This document shows positions 42,351 to 50,825 of a stretch of 64,000 bases of DNA, piece after piece. Origin of the DNA: an uncultured Acetatifactor sp. (GTDB lineage: Bacteria; Bacillota; Clostridia; Lachnospirales; Lachnospiraceae); the NCBI GenBank assembly GCA_910583845.1, contig CAJUAB010000013.1, forward strand, positions 70,740-134,739. Direction: 5' to 3'. The notes beneath the pieces were generated by a model. That model saw only the letters and a program-made list of their open reading frames with translations. It did no database searches and was not told where the DNA came from. Numbering within the stretch: the stretch's first letter is position 1; every line of letters starts with the position of its first letter. Both the position numbers and the translations under genes were made by a program.

Positions 42351-42608
42351 GTCTTCTCCTTTCATGCGACAGCCAATTGCGAAACTCTTCCGTGAGAGAA
42401 AGAATTGCTTGATCCAGTCAAAACGGGCACGGAAGCAAATTTGCCTTGCATATTGGTTCCCATGCGATGGAAGGGCGACCCTTCCCTGCCTGTATTGCTC
42501 AATTCCTGTTCCGGATAAGAAGCATTTCGCGATTATCCGACAACGCGGGACAGCCCAGCGTTATCCTTGTTTATTTATGGCCTGACTTTTTCAACACGTT
42601 CTAGAGAT

Positions 42609-42637
42609 ACTATATACTTTTCAGGGAGATATTGCAA
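42609..42637 (-). promoter_or_regulatory. argG promoter
   Basis: Read on the minus strand, TTGCAA (42637-42632) and TATAGT (42614-42609) are separated by 17 bases. Start of transcription would be near 42602, about 250 bases before the argG ATG. Confidence 0.6.
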
Positions 42638-42722
42638 GCCCCAATATTGTATAAAATAAGGGGCTGTGTAGGCATAAAACCTATAAAATATTCACAAATA
42701 CTGCATAAATGGTAAAAAGAAA

Positions 42723-42735
42723 GAATAAATATGCA
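42723..42735 (+). promoter_or_regulatory. Candidate ARG box (ArgR/AhrC operator) near argG
   Basis: GAATAAATATGCA, identical to the site at 44137-44149 upstream of argC and close to the known AhrC box (ATGAATAAAAATGCA type). It is about 85 bases upstream of the argG -35. Confidence 0.55.
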
Positions 42736-42808
42736 GGATAATCCGTGCTATGCGCCATGAAATGGCATGCTGGAAGAAAAGCAGAAGAAAAGCGGATCTT
42801 CTTTTTGC

Positions 42809-42837
42809 TTGCATTCCGGATACAGATCTGCTATACT
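42809..42837 (+). promoter_or_regulatory. Promoter of the Rpn-like nuclease gene
   Basis: TTGCAT at 42809-42814 and TATACT at 42832-42837, spacer 17. The leader to the gene would be about 250 bases. Confidence 0.5.
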
Positions 42838-43093
42838 GTCTTCATATCGATCTGATATAATTACTTTTCAATTTCTGGCGTTTTGCCACTGTTTCCCGGA
42901 CTGCGTTTAAGCACATAGTATTGAGTGTCTGCGCTCTTTTTGTAGTTTGCGGTTTGACATGCAAAGTGTCGGAAGTGTTGCGCCAAGGCATTTTCTGCGG
43001 GTGTGCCAATCCGAATACAGATGTCGGAGAGGCCGGGGCATCGGATCAGTATGCCCGCGGAGAAACGCCGGATCTGACAAAGGAGAGATGCGT

Positions 43094-44053
43094 ATGATTT
43101 ATTCGGACTCCGGGATACAAAACAAAGCGCCGCAATATAAGCGGGCGACCGGAAAACTTCCCTACACCTTGACGAATGACTATATGTTCAAGGCTTTGCT
43201 GCAAGAGAATGAAAATGTATTGAAACATCTGATTTGTTCGCTGCTGCATCTGCAGCCGGAGGAGATACAGAGCGTCAAAGTCAGAAACCCCATTTTATTG
43301 GGAGCTGCCATGGCAGAAGATTTTGACAGCAAGGTATTTATTCTGGACATCAATGTGCTGCTGAACGATCACACCCTGATCAATCTGGAGATGCAGGTGG
43401 CAGGCTACAGAAACTGGCCGGAGAGATCCATGACATATCTGTGCCGCAACTTTGATCAGCTGCAAAGCGGCCAGGATTATCTGGAAGTCATGCCGACAAT
43501 ACATATTGGCTTCCTGGATTTCACATTATTTCCGGAACATCCTGAATTTTACGCTACATATAAGATGATGAACGTGAAAAACCATCACATTTTTACTGAC
43601 AAACTTGCCCTGAGTGTGGTAAACTTAAAATACATAAAATTTGCGACACGGGAGGACCGGGAGTGGCACATTGACTCCTGGGCATCCCTCTTCAAAGCCA
43701 CAACATGGGAGGAGCTCATGATGTTAGCAGAAAAGAATCCGGTAATGAAGGAAGCGGCTGAAACCGTATACCGGCTCACCGCAGATGAAGCGGTCAGGGA
43801 GCAGTGCAAAGCCAGGGAGAAATATATTAAAGAGATGAACACAATCGTAAAAGAACGGGAAATGGCTGTGAGGGCAAGGGATACAGCGGTGCGGGAAAGA
43901 GATGCGGCAGAGCAGGCAAGGGCTACAGCAGAGAAGGAGAAAGAGGATGTTCTGATGCAACTGGGCCAAAAAGATCAGCAGATTGAGCGGCTGCTACAGG
44001 AACTGCAAAATTTGAAAGAGCGGCGGTCGATCTATGACGGGCAAGAGGAGTAG
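43094..44053 (+). CDS. Rpn-family / PD-(D/E)xK transposase-like nuclease
   Basis: A 319-residue protein. The N-terminus KLPYTLTNDYMFKALLQENE, then VKVRNPILLG, FDSKVFILDINVLLNDHTLI and NLEMQVAGYRNWPERSMTYL match the recombination-promoting nuclease (Rpn)/PDDEXK_2 family; the D...E-x-Q core is visible (VFILDINV, LINLEMQV). The C-terminal ~90 residues are a charged coiled coil with repeated ARDTAVRERDAAEQARATAE-type units. Rpn proteins are often multi-copy, fast-evolving and linked to recombination or phage defence. ATG 43094 has AAAGGAGAG at eight bases; ATG 43088 is too close to it. It sits between argG and argC. Confidence 0.82.
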   Translation: MIYSDSGIQNKAPQYKRATGKLPYTLTNDYMFKALLQENENVLKHLICSLLHLQPEEIQSVKVRNPILLGAAMAEDFDSKVFILDINVLLNDHTLINLEMQVAGYRNWPERSMTYLCRNFDQLQSGQDYLEVMPTIHIGFLDFTLFPEHPEFYATYKMMNVKNHHIFTDKLALSVVNLKYIKFATREDREWHIDSWASLFKATTWEELMMLAEKNPVMKEAAETVYRLTADEAVREQCKAREKYIKEMNTIVKEREMAVRARDTAVRERDAAEQARATAEKEKEDVLMQLGQKDQQIERLLQELQNLKERRSIYDGQEE

Positions 44054-44065
44054 GGGTGCTGTTTG

Positions 44066-44149
44066 TGAATGCGTATGCAAAATATACAGTCAGTACGCAT
44101 ATTTATTCCAAAACAACAAAAATTATTAATAATTTAGAATAAATATGCA
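44066..44149 (+). promoter_or_regulatory. Cluster of ARG boxes upstream of argC
   Basis: Three related sites: TGAATGCGTATGCAAAAT (44066-44083); CGCATATTTATTCC (44096-44109), whose reverse complement is GGAATAAATATGCG; and GAATAAATATGCA (44137-44149), identical to the site near argG. The last ends eight bases before the argC -35. This fits control of the operon by ArgR/AhrC with arginine. Confidence 0.65.
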
Positions 44150-44157
44150 AAAAGCAC

Positions 44158-44186
44158 TTGACGTCTTACATTTTTTGTGTAATGAT
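44158..44186 (+). promoter_or_regulatory. argC operon promoter
   Basis: TTGACG at 44158-44163 and AATGAT at 44181-44186 with a 17-base spacer and a TG just before the -10. About 250 bases of leader precede argC; they hold a CAGAC/GTCTG hairpin and an open but startless frame, and no gene is claimed. Confidence 0.5.
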
Positions 44187-44438
44187 AGATAAATCCACGG
44201 CAGACAGGACCGAGGGTCTGTCAGCAGGAAATGATTGTCTTTTATATTGAAATGGAGTATGATGTCAAAAGAGTAAATCTTATGTCAGCCGCATTCAGGA
44301 GGAGCTTGGATTACAGAAACGCAACCTGAACGGTAATGGGGCAGGAACAGATCAGAGCTGCCTTGGTGTGCGGACTTTATTGTTCTTCACAGGGGCAGGA
44401 ATGCGGAGGCGGAGTTCAGAACGGGAAAGGGGTAATCT

Positions 44439-45497
44439 ATGATAAAAGCGGGAATCATCGGGGCCACCGGGTATGCGGGCGGCGAGCTGGTGCGTATATT
44501 GACGGGCCATAAGGGCGTGGAGATCAAATGGTACGGTTCGAGAAGTTACATAGACCAGAAGTATTATCAGGTATACCAAAATATGTTTCGCATTGTGGAA
44601 GATGTGTGCAAAGATGACAACCTGGAGCAGCTTGCGGAGGAGGTGGACGTGATTTTTACCGCTACGCCTCAGGGCTTTCTGGCAGGACTTCTGAATGAGG
44701 AAATACTGCAAAAAGTGAAAGTGGTGGACCTCTCTGCGGATTATCGGATCAAAGATGTCGGCATTTACGAAAAATGGTATAAAATTGAGCATAAGTCACC
44801 TCAGTTTATTCAGGAGGCCGTCTATGGCCTGTGCGAGATCAACAGGGGACAGATTACGGAACAGACCCGCCTTGTGGCGAATCCCGGATGCTACACCACC
44901 TGCTCGATTCTGACGGCCTATCCTCTGATCAAAGAGGGGCTGATTGACGCGGATTCTCTGATTGTAGACGCCAAGTCCGGAACATCAGGGGCAGGGCGGG
45001 GAGCCAAGGTACCTAATCTATACTGTGAGGTGAACGAGAATATCAAGGCATACGGGGTAGGCAATCACAGGCATACACCGGAAATCGAGGAGCAATTGGG
45101 TTATGCCGCGGGGCGGCCGCTGACGATCAGTTTTACTCCCCATCTGGTGCCTATGAACCGGGGAATCCTGGTGACAGAGTATGCCCGGCTAATTCCAGGG
45201 GAGGACGGCAGTCTTCCCTCGTATGAGGAAATCAGAGCGGTTTATGACAAGTATTACGCGGGGGAGAAGTTTGTCCGGGTGTTGGATCAGGGCGTCTTCC
45301 CTGAGACAAAATGGGTGGAGGGCAGCAATTTTGTGGATGTGAACTTTGTTATCGACGACCGCACAGGCCGGATCGTTATGATGGGGGCGCTGGACAATCT
45401 GGTAAAAGGCGCGGCGGGACAGGCGGTCCAGAATATGAATCTGCTCTTTGCGCTTCCGGAGAGCGAGGGGCTGGAACTGGTGCCATGCTTTCCGTGA
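44439..45497 (+). CDS. argC: N-acetyl-gamma-glutamyl-phosphate reductase
   Basis: A 352-residue NADPH-dependent reductase, third step of arginine synthesis. The Rossmann motif GIIGATGYAGGELVRIL opens the protein, and the active Cys is C151 in NPGCYTT. The motifs DAKSGTSGAGRGAK and HRHTPEIEEQL follow. GAAAGGGG precedes ATG 44439. It leads the cluster argC-GNAT-argJ-flavoprotein-argB-argD. Confidence 0.96.
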   Translation: MIKAGIIGATGYAGGELVRILTGHKGVEIKWYGSRSYIDQKYYQVYQNMFRIVEDVCKDDNLEQLAEEVDVIFTATPQGFLAGLLNEEILQKVKVVDLSADYRIKDVGIYEKWYKIEHKSPQFIQEAVYGLCEINRGQITEQTRLVANPGCYTTCSILTAYPLIKEGLIDADSLIVDAKSGTSGAGRGAKVPNLYCEVNENIKAYGVGNHRHTPEIEEQLGYAAGRPLTISFTPHLVPMNRGILVTEYARLIPGEDGSLPSYEEIRAVYDKYYAGEKFVRVLDQGVFPETKWVEGSNFVDVNFVIDDRTGRIVMMGALDNLVKGAAGQAVQNMNLLFALPESEGLELVPCFP

Positions 45498-45531
45498 GGA
45501 AACAGGGGCTGATGATGGGGAAGGAAAAGAA

Positions 45532-45996
45532 ATGCAGGATAAAACTTTTGCGATACGGGCAATGACTGCCGGGGATTACCCGGGACTCTATGCTCTGTGG
45601 ATGACCATCAAGGGGTTTGGCATCCGCAGTCTGGATGACTCCCGGGAGGGAGTGGAGAAATTTCTGAAGAGAAACCCCGGCTGTAGCGTGGTGGCTGTGG
45701 ACAGGGAGGGGGCCGTGGTGGGCGGCATTCTCTGCGGGCATGACGGCAGGCGCGGCTGCCTGTATCATGTGTGTGTGCGGGAGGACTATCGGCGGCTGGG
45801 TATCGGAAAGGCTATGGTAGTACACTGCATGAATGTCCTGAAGGGGGAAGGAATCAACAAAGTGAGTCTGATTGCCTTTACCCGCAATGATGTGGGCAAC
45901 GCGTTCTGGAATACCATAGGGTGGACGAAGCGGCTGGATCTGAACTACTACGATTTTACCCTGAATGAGGCCAATATTACGGCATTTAACCGGTAG
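45532..45996 (+). CDS. GNAT family N-acetyltransferase
   Basis: A 154-residue GNAT. Visible motifs are FAIRAMTAGDYPGLYALW, VVGGILCGHDGRRGCLYHV and the acetyl-CoA loop VREDYRRLGIGKAMVVHCM. It lies 34 bases after argC and 112 before argJ. It could supply N-acetylglutamate or acetylate another amine, but the sequence does not resemble classical ArgA, so its link with arginine rests on position. GGAAAAG precedes ATG 45532. Confidence 0.85.
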   Translation: MQDKTFAIRAMTAGDYPGLYALWMTIKGFGIRSLDDSREGVEKFLKRNPGCSVVAVDREGAVVGGILCGHDGRRGCLYHVCVREDYRRLGIGKAMVVHCMNVLKGEGINKVSLIAFTRNDVGNAFWNTIGWTKRLDLNYYDFTLNEANITAFNR

Positions 45997-46108
45997 GTAC
46001 AGCTGATTTTCAGGATCAGGGCATCCCGGCTGTTTTAGAGCGCGGCAGGGCCAATGATGCGGACGGATGGGCATGGGGTATGAGAAACAACATTTAAGGA
46101 GAATGTAT

Positions 46109-47332
46109 ATGAAGCAGATTGACGGCGGAGTGACCGCAGCGAAGGGATTTGAGGCCGCAGGAGCGGAGGCGGCGGTAAAATATCAGAACAGGAAGGATAT
46201 GGCGCTGATCTACAGCACATCCCCCTGCCGTGTGGCGGGTACCTTTACCAGCAATGTGGTAAAGGCGGCACCGGTGAAATGGGATCAGAATGTGGTGGCC
46301 AGTTCCCCCTTTGCCCAGGCGGTGGTGGTCAACTCCGGTATCGCGAATGCCTGTACGGGGCAGGCAGGCATGGACTGCTGTCGCGCGGAGGCGGAGCATG
46401 CGGGCCGGGTTCTGGGTATTCCGACAGAGGCAGTACTGGTGGCTTCCACCGGTGTCATCGGTATGGCCATGCCTGTGGAGCGACTCTGCGCAGGGATAGA
46501 TAAGCTGGCAGCCGCCAGGGCCCATACACGGGCGGCCGCTTTAGACGCTGCACAGGCCATTATGACTACTGATACCGTATCCAAAGAAATTGCGGTGGAA
46601 ATGCAGATAGGCGGGCAGACTGTGACCATCGGCGGCATGTGCAAGGGGTCCGGCATGATTCACCCCAATATGTGTACCATGCTGGCATTTTTGACCACGG
46701 ACGCGAACATCTCCAGGGAGATGCTGCAACGGGCAGTCAGCTCCGCGGTGGTGGATTCTTTCAATATGATTTCGGTGGACGGGGACACTTCCACCAACGA
46801 TACGCTGTTGGTGCTGGCCAACGGCCAGGCGGGCAACGAGGAGATCCGCGGCGAGGGAGCGGACTATGACGCTTTCTGCCAGGCGCTGGATTTTATCACA
46901 GTGTACCTGGCGCGGAAGATGGCCGGGGACGGAGAGGGGGCAACCTGCCTGTTTGAGGCCAGGGTGGTTGGTGCGGACAACCGGGAGAATGCCCGTATAC
47001 TGGCAAAGTCCGTGATCTGCTCCTCTCTGAGCAAGGCGGCGATCTACGGCCATGACTGCAATTTCGGCCGCTTTCTGTGCGCCCTGGGCTACAGCGGCGT
47101 CCGTTTTGACCCGGACAGGGTGGATCTCTGGTTCCAGAGTCAGGAGGGCAAGGCGGTGGTATACAGCCAGGGAAGTCCCGTTCCCTACAGCGAGGAGGAG
47201 GCCACCAGGATTCTCTCCGCCCCGGAGGTCACTGTGGTGGCGGACATGCACATGGGTGATGCCCGGGCCACGGCCTGGGGATGCGATCTCAGTTATGACT
47301 ATGTGAAGATCAACGCGGACTACCGCTCGTGA
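46109..47332 (+). CDS. argJ: Bifunctional glutamate N-acetyltransferase / ornithine acetyltransferase
   Basis: A 407-residue ArgJ, which recycles acetyl groups from acetylornithine to glutamate. The protein opens GGVTAAKGFEAAG and has the self-cleavage/nucleophile site KGSGMIHPNMCTML with Thr190; the usual residue before it is Ala, here Cys. Motifs SVDGDTSTNDT and YGHDCNFGR are intact. AAGGAGAA precedes ATG 46109. Whether it also uses acetyl-CoA cannot be read from the sequence. Confidence 0.95.
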   Translation: MKQIDGGVTAAKGFEAAGAEAAVKYQNRKDMALIYSTSPCRVAGTFTSNVVKAAPVKWDQNVVASSPFAQAVVVNSGIANACTGQAGMDCCRAEAEHAGRVLGIPTEAVLVASTGVIGMAMPVERLCAGIDKLAAARAHTRAAALDAAQAIMTTDTVSKEIAVEMQIGGQTVTIGGMCKGSGMIHPNMCTMLAFLTTDANISREMLQRAVSSAVVDSFNMISVDGDTSTNDTLLVLANGQAGNEEIRGEGADYDAFCQALDFITVYLARKMAGDGEGATCLFEARVVGADNRENARILAKSVICSSLSKAAIYGHDCNFGRFLCALGYSGVRFDPDRVDLWFQSQEGKAVVYSQGSPVPYSEEEATRILSAPEVTVVADMHMGDARATAWGCDLSYDYVKINADYRS

Positions 47333-47427
47333 GACCGAAGGGCGGCAGACGTGACAGTACGCCATTTTCGGAAACGGGATTGGGGTGCGGTATTTATAGA
47401 CCCAACATAAAACGAGGGAGAAGACAT

Positions 47428-48600
47428 ATGAGTAAAATCAGTATATCGGATGCGGTGCGGTACATCGGCTGTGATGACCATGAGATTGACCTGTTTGAGA
47501 GTCAATACAGAGTGCCCCACGGAGTATCCTATAATTCTTATCTGATTGCGGACGAAAAGGTCGCCGTCATGGATACAGTGGACGCCAGAGTCACCCAGGA
47601 GTGGCTTGCCAATCTGGAGCGGGAACTGGACAGCATTTCCCGGCCTCAACCGGACTATCTGGTGGTATCCCACCTGGAACCCGACCATGCCGCCAACATT
47701 CAGAGAGTCTGCGAGAAATACCCGCAGCTTAAGCTGGTGGGCAGCGCCAGGACATTTGCCATGCTGCCCCAGTTTTTTACAATGGATTTCAGTGAGCGCA
47801 AGGTAGAGGTCAAGGAAGGGGACAGTCTGTGTCTGGGCAGTCATACGCTTCACTTCTATATGGCCCCCATGGTGCATTGGCCGGAAGTCATGGTCACATA
47901 TGAAAGCGCGGAGAAAATCCTGTTCTCAGCGGACGGCTTCGGAAAATTCGGCACATTGGATACCCGTGAGGACTGGGACTGCGAGGCCCGCCGCTATTAT
48001 ATGAATATTGTGGGCAAATACGGAGCGCAGGTACAGGCTCTGTTAAAGAAAGCGGCCGGGCTGGATATACAGACCATCTGCCCTCTGCACGGTCCGGTTC
48101 TGAGGGAAAATCTGGCGCATTATCTGGAAAAATATGACATCTGGTCAAGCTATCGCCCCGAGGATGAGGGAGTCACCATCGCCTATGCCTCGATCCATGG
48201 CAATACGGCTTTGGCCGCCAGGGAGTTAGCGGCTCTGCTCGAAGAAAGGGGACAGAAAGTGTCCGTGTTTGATCTGGCCAGAGACGATCTGGCGGAGGCG
48301 GTGGAAGACGCTTTCCGCTATGACAGGCTGGTGCTGGCGGCAGCCACCTACGACGGCGGTCTGTTTCCCTGCATGGAGGATTTTCTCTATCATCTGAAGC
48401 TGAAAAATTATCAGAAAAGGACGGTGGGAATCCTGGAGAATGGCTCCTGGGCTCCTCTGGCCGGTAAACTCATGAGGGAGTATGTGGAAGGCTATAAAGA
48501 ATGTGTGCTGGTGGAACCGGTAGTGACGATAAAGTCTGCTTTGAATGCCGCCAGCCGGGAGCAGTTGGAGCAGTTGGCCCAGGCACTGGAGCGCGTTTGA
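47428..48600 (+). CDS. Flavodiiron-type (FprA) flavoprotein
   Basis: A 390-residue A-type flavoprotein. The N-terminal metallo-beta-lactamase-like domain has the diiron motif HLEPDH (His82, Glu84, Asp86, His87) and MVHWPEVM. The C-terminal flavodoxin domain has the FMN loop IAYASIHGNTALAA. Family members reduce O2 or NO to protect anaerobes. It sits between argJ and argB, 95 bases after argJ. GAGGGAGAAG precedes ATG 47428. The gene has no known tie to arginine. Confidence 0.9.
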   Translation: MSKISISDAVRYIGCDDHEIDLFESQYRVPHGVSYNSYLIADEKVAVMDTVDARVTQEWLANLERELDSISRPQPDYLVVSHLEPDHAANIQRVCEKYPQLKLVGSARTFAMLPQFFTMDFSERKVEVKEGDSLCLGSHTLHFYMAPMVHWPEVMVTYESAEKILFSADGFGKFGTLDTREDWDCEARRYYMNIVGKYGAQVQALLKKAAGLDIQTICPLHGPVLRENLAHYLEKYDIWSSYRPEDEGVTIAYASIHGNTALAARELAALLEERGQKVSVFDLARDDLAEAVEDAFRYDRLVLAAATYDGGLFPCMEDFLYHLKLKNYQKRTVGILENGSWAPLAGKLMREYVEGYKECVLVEPVVTIKSALNAASREQLEQLAQALERV

Positions 48601-48607
48601 AAAATAT

Positions 48608-48639
48608 CCGGCAGAAAGCATTTTTCAGACATGCTCCGG
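48608..48639 (+). repeat. CAGACATGCTCCGG hairpin before argB
   Basis: CCGG and AGCAT on the left pair with ATGCT and CCGG on the right (48631-48639). The right arm TTTTCAGACATGCTCCGG is one base from the form at 22176 and matches the ends of the element at 12217. Confidence 0.5.
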
Positions 48640-48700
48640 CAAAAGCAAGAGAACTGAAAGGCATCAAAAGCATAAAACGCGGGAAGGAATATCTGTATAC

Positions 48701-49597
48701 ATGGAAAAGGATATGGAACTGGTAATGCACAAGGCGGAGACTCTGATCGAGGCATTACCCTACATTCAGAAATTCAATCGTAAGATCATTGTGGTAAAAT
48801 ACGGCGGCAGTGCCATGAGCAATGAGGATCTGCAAAAAAATGTTATCAAGGATGTGACTCTTTTAAAGCTGGTTGGCTTCAAACCAATCATCGTCCACGG
48901 GGGCGGAAAGGAGATCAGCCGCTGGGTGGGTAAGGTGGGCAAGGAGGCCAGATTTATCAACGGACTGCGTGTCACCGACGAGGAGACCATGGAACTTGCG
49001 GAGATGGTGCTTGGCAGGGTAAATAAGAATCTGGTAACCATGGTGCAGGAACTGGGTGTCAAGGCCGTGGGCATCAGCGGAAAGGACGGCGGCCTGCTCA
49101 CCGTGGAAAAGAAGTACGCGGACGGTCAGGACATCGGCTTTGTGGGCAATATCACCGAAGTGAATCCCAAGGTGCTCTATGATCTGCTTGAAAAGGATTT
49201 TCTGCCCATTGTGGCGCCCATTGGACTGGATGAGCATTTTCAGACGTATAACATTAATGCGGATGACGCGGCCTGTGCCATTGCGAAGGCGGTGGGGGCG
49301 GACAAGCTGGTTTTCCTGACCGATATTGAGGGATTGTACAAGGATATTAACGATAAGTCCAGCTTTATTTCCAGACTGTCCGCCTCGGAGGCGGAAGCTC
49401 TGATCAGCGGAGGCTTTATTGGCGGCGGCATGCTGCCCAAGCTGGGAAACTGCACCTTGGCTATAAGAAGCGGTGTAAACCGGGTGCATATTCTGGACGG
49501 ACGGGTTCCGCACAGTCTGCTTCTGGAGATTTTTACCAACAATGGGGTGGGCACAGCAATCATCAACGATGAAGAGATCGGAGGGATGCCCCAATGA
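48701..49597 (+). CDS. argB: Acetylglutamate kinase
   Basis: A 298-residue amino-acid kinase, second step of arginine synthesis. Motifs: ETLIEALPYIQKFNRK, VVKYGGSAM, IVHGGGKEIS, and VLYLTDIEGLY-like VFLTDIEGLYKD near the end, plus GGMLPKL. The N-terminal extension (EKDMELVMHKAETL) is of the arginine-sensitive hexamer type. ATG 48701 is preceded by GGAAGGA at a long distance; ATG 48713 or 48725 are alternatives. Its stop overlaps the argD start (ATGA). Confidence 0.95.
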   Translation: MEKDMELVMHKAETLIEALPYIQKFNRKIIVVKYGGSAMSNEDLQKNVIKDVTLLKLVGFKPIIVHGGGKEISRWVGKVGKEARFINGLRVTDEETMELAEMVLGRVNKNLVTMVQELGVKAVGISGKDGGLLTVEKKYADGQDIGFVGNITEVNPKVLYDLLEKDFLPIVAPIGLDEHFQTYNINADDAACAIAKAVGADKLVFLTDIEGLYKDINDKSSFISRLSASEAEALISGGFIGGGMLPKLGNCTLAIRSGVNRVHILDGRVPHSLLLEIFTNNGVGTAIINDEEIGGMPQ

Positions 49598-50784
49598 TGA
49601 GAGAATATATCGAAGAGGCGGAGAAAGCGCTGCTTCATACCTATAACCGCTATCAGGTGGTGCTGGATCGGGGTGATGGCGTATATCTCTATGATGTGGA
49701 AGGAAAACGCTATCTGGATTTCGTGTCCGGAATTGCGGTATTTGCCCTGGGATATAACAACAGGGCGTACAATGATGCGTTGAAGGCGCAGATTGACAAG
49801 CTGATTCATACTTCAAACTATTATTACAATATGCCGGCTATTGAGGCGGCCAGAAAGATCAAAGCGGTGTCCGGTATGGACAGGGTCTTTTTTACCAACT
49901 CCGGGGCAGAGGCCGTGGAGGGTGCGATCAAGGCGGCTAGAAAGTATGCGTATTTAAAGGACGGACACACGGATCATGAGATTATTGCCATGGAGCATTC
50001 CTTTCATGGGAGAACCATGGGGGCTCTTTCCGTGACAGGCAATCCCAAATACCGGGAGGCCTTTGAGCCCATGATCGGTAATATCCGCTTTGCCTCTCTG
50101 AATGACTACGAAAGTGTGCTGGCCCAGGTGACGGATAAGACCTGCGCTATTATGCTGGAGACGGTCCAGGGAGAGGGCGGCATCTATCCTGCGGAGGAGG
50201 ACTTTCTGAAAAAGCTGCGACAGCTCTGCGACGAGAGAGATATTCTCCTCATCCTGGATGAGATCCAGTGCGGAATGGGCCGCACTGGTTATATGTATGC
50301 ATGGCAGCGTTTCGGCGTGAAGCCTGATATCATGACTACGGCCAAGGCGCTGGGCTGCGGTGTGCCGGTAGGCGCTTTTCTGATGACGGAGCGGGTGGCC
50401 TCCAGCTCCCTGGCGGCGGGCGACCATGGGACCACTTATGGAGGGAATCCTCTGGCGGCCGCAGCAATCTGTAAGGTGCTGGATCTGTTCGAAGAGCAGA
50501 AGGTACTGGAAAATGTGAGAGAGATTGGCCCCTATCTGGCAGAAAAGCTGGAGGAACTGACGCGCAGACATGACTGCATAGAAACACATCGCGGCGTGGG
50601 ACTCATGCAGGGACTGGTATTTTGTAAACCGGTGGGAGATATCATTAACAGGGCTTTGGACAGGGGGCTGATTCTGATCAACGCGGGCACTCATATCATT
50701 CGTTTTGTACCCGCGCTGGTCATCGGCAGGACGGATGTGGATGCCATGATTGAGATACTGGACGGCTGTATTGAGGATCAGTAG
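49594..50784 (+). CDS. argD: Acetylornithine aminotransferase
   Basis: A 396-residue class III PLP aminotransferase, fourth step of arginine synthesis. Motifs are GDGVYLYDVEGKRYLDFVSG, the PLP-phosphate site TNSGAEAVEGAIK, LDEIQCGMGRTG and the Schiff-base lysine K251 in TTAKALGCGVPVGA. It overlaps argB by four bases. With argC, argJ and argB it completes ornithine synthesis from glutamate. Confidence 0.95.
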   Translation: MMREYIEEAEKALLHTYNRYQVVLDRGDGVYLYDVEGKRYLDFVSGIAVFALGYNNRAYNDALKAQIDKLIHTSNYYYNMPAIEAARKIKAVSGMDRVFFTNSGAEAVEGAIKAARKYAYLKDGHTDHEIIAMEHSFHGRTMGALSVTGNPKYREAFEPMIGNIRFASLNDYESVLAQVTDKTCAIMLETVQGEGGIYPAEEDFLKKLRQLCDERDILLILDEIQCGMGRTGYMYAWQRFGVKPDIMTTAKALGCGVPVGAFLMTERVASSSLAAGDHGTTYGGNPLAAAAICKVLDLFEEQKVLENVREIGPYLAEKLEELTRRHDCIETHRGVGLMQGLVFCKPVGDIINRALDRGLILINAGTHIIRFVPALVIGRTDVDAMIEILDGCIEDQ

Positions 50785-50825
50785 AAGAAGGTCCGGGAAT
50801 AAAGAGACGGAACTGGAGTGAAATT

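Larger units (their letters stand above)
42351..43093. other. Divergent regulatory region between argG and the Rpn-like gene
   Basis: 743 bases with no supported gene. It holds the argG leader (with a GGAAGGG/CCCTTCC hairpin at 42469-42485), the argG promoter, an ARG box at 42723-42735 and a plus-strand promoter at 42809-42837. Confidence 0.6.

Noticed and set aside
42298..42585. Plus-strand ORF across the argG start and leader.
   Set aside because: Overlaps argG antisense, has a basic Cys/Phe-rich product of no family, and no ribosome site.
44273..44441. Startless open frame before argC (SKSYVSRIQEELGLQKRNLN).
   Set aside because: No start codon or ribosome site, and it lies in the argC leader; possibly a decayed fragment, but not supported as a gene.
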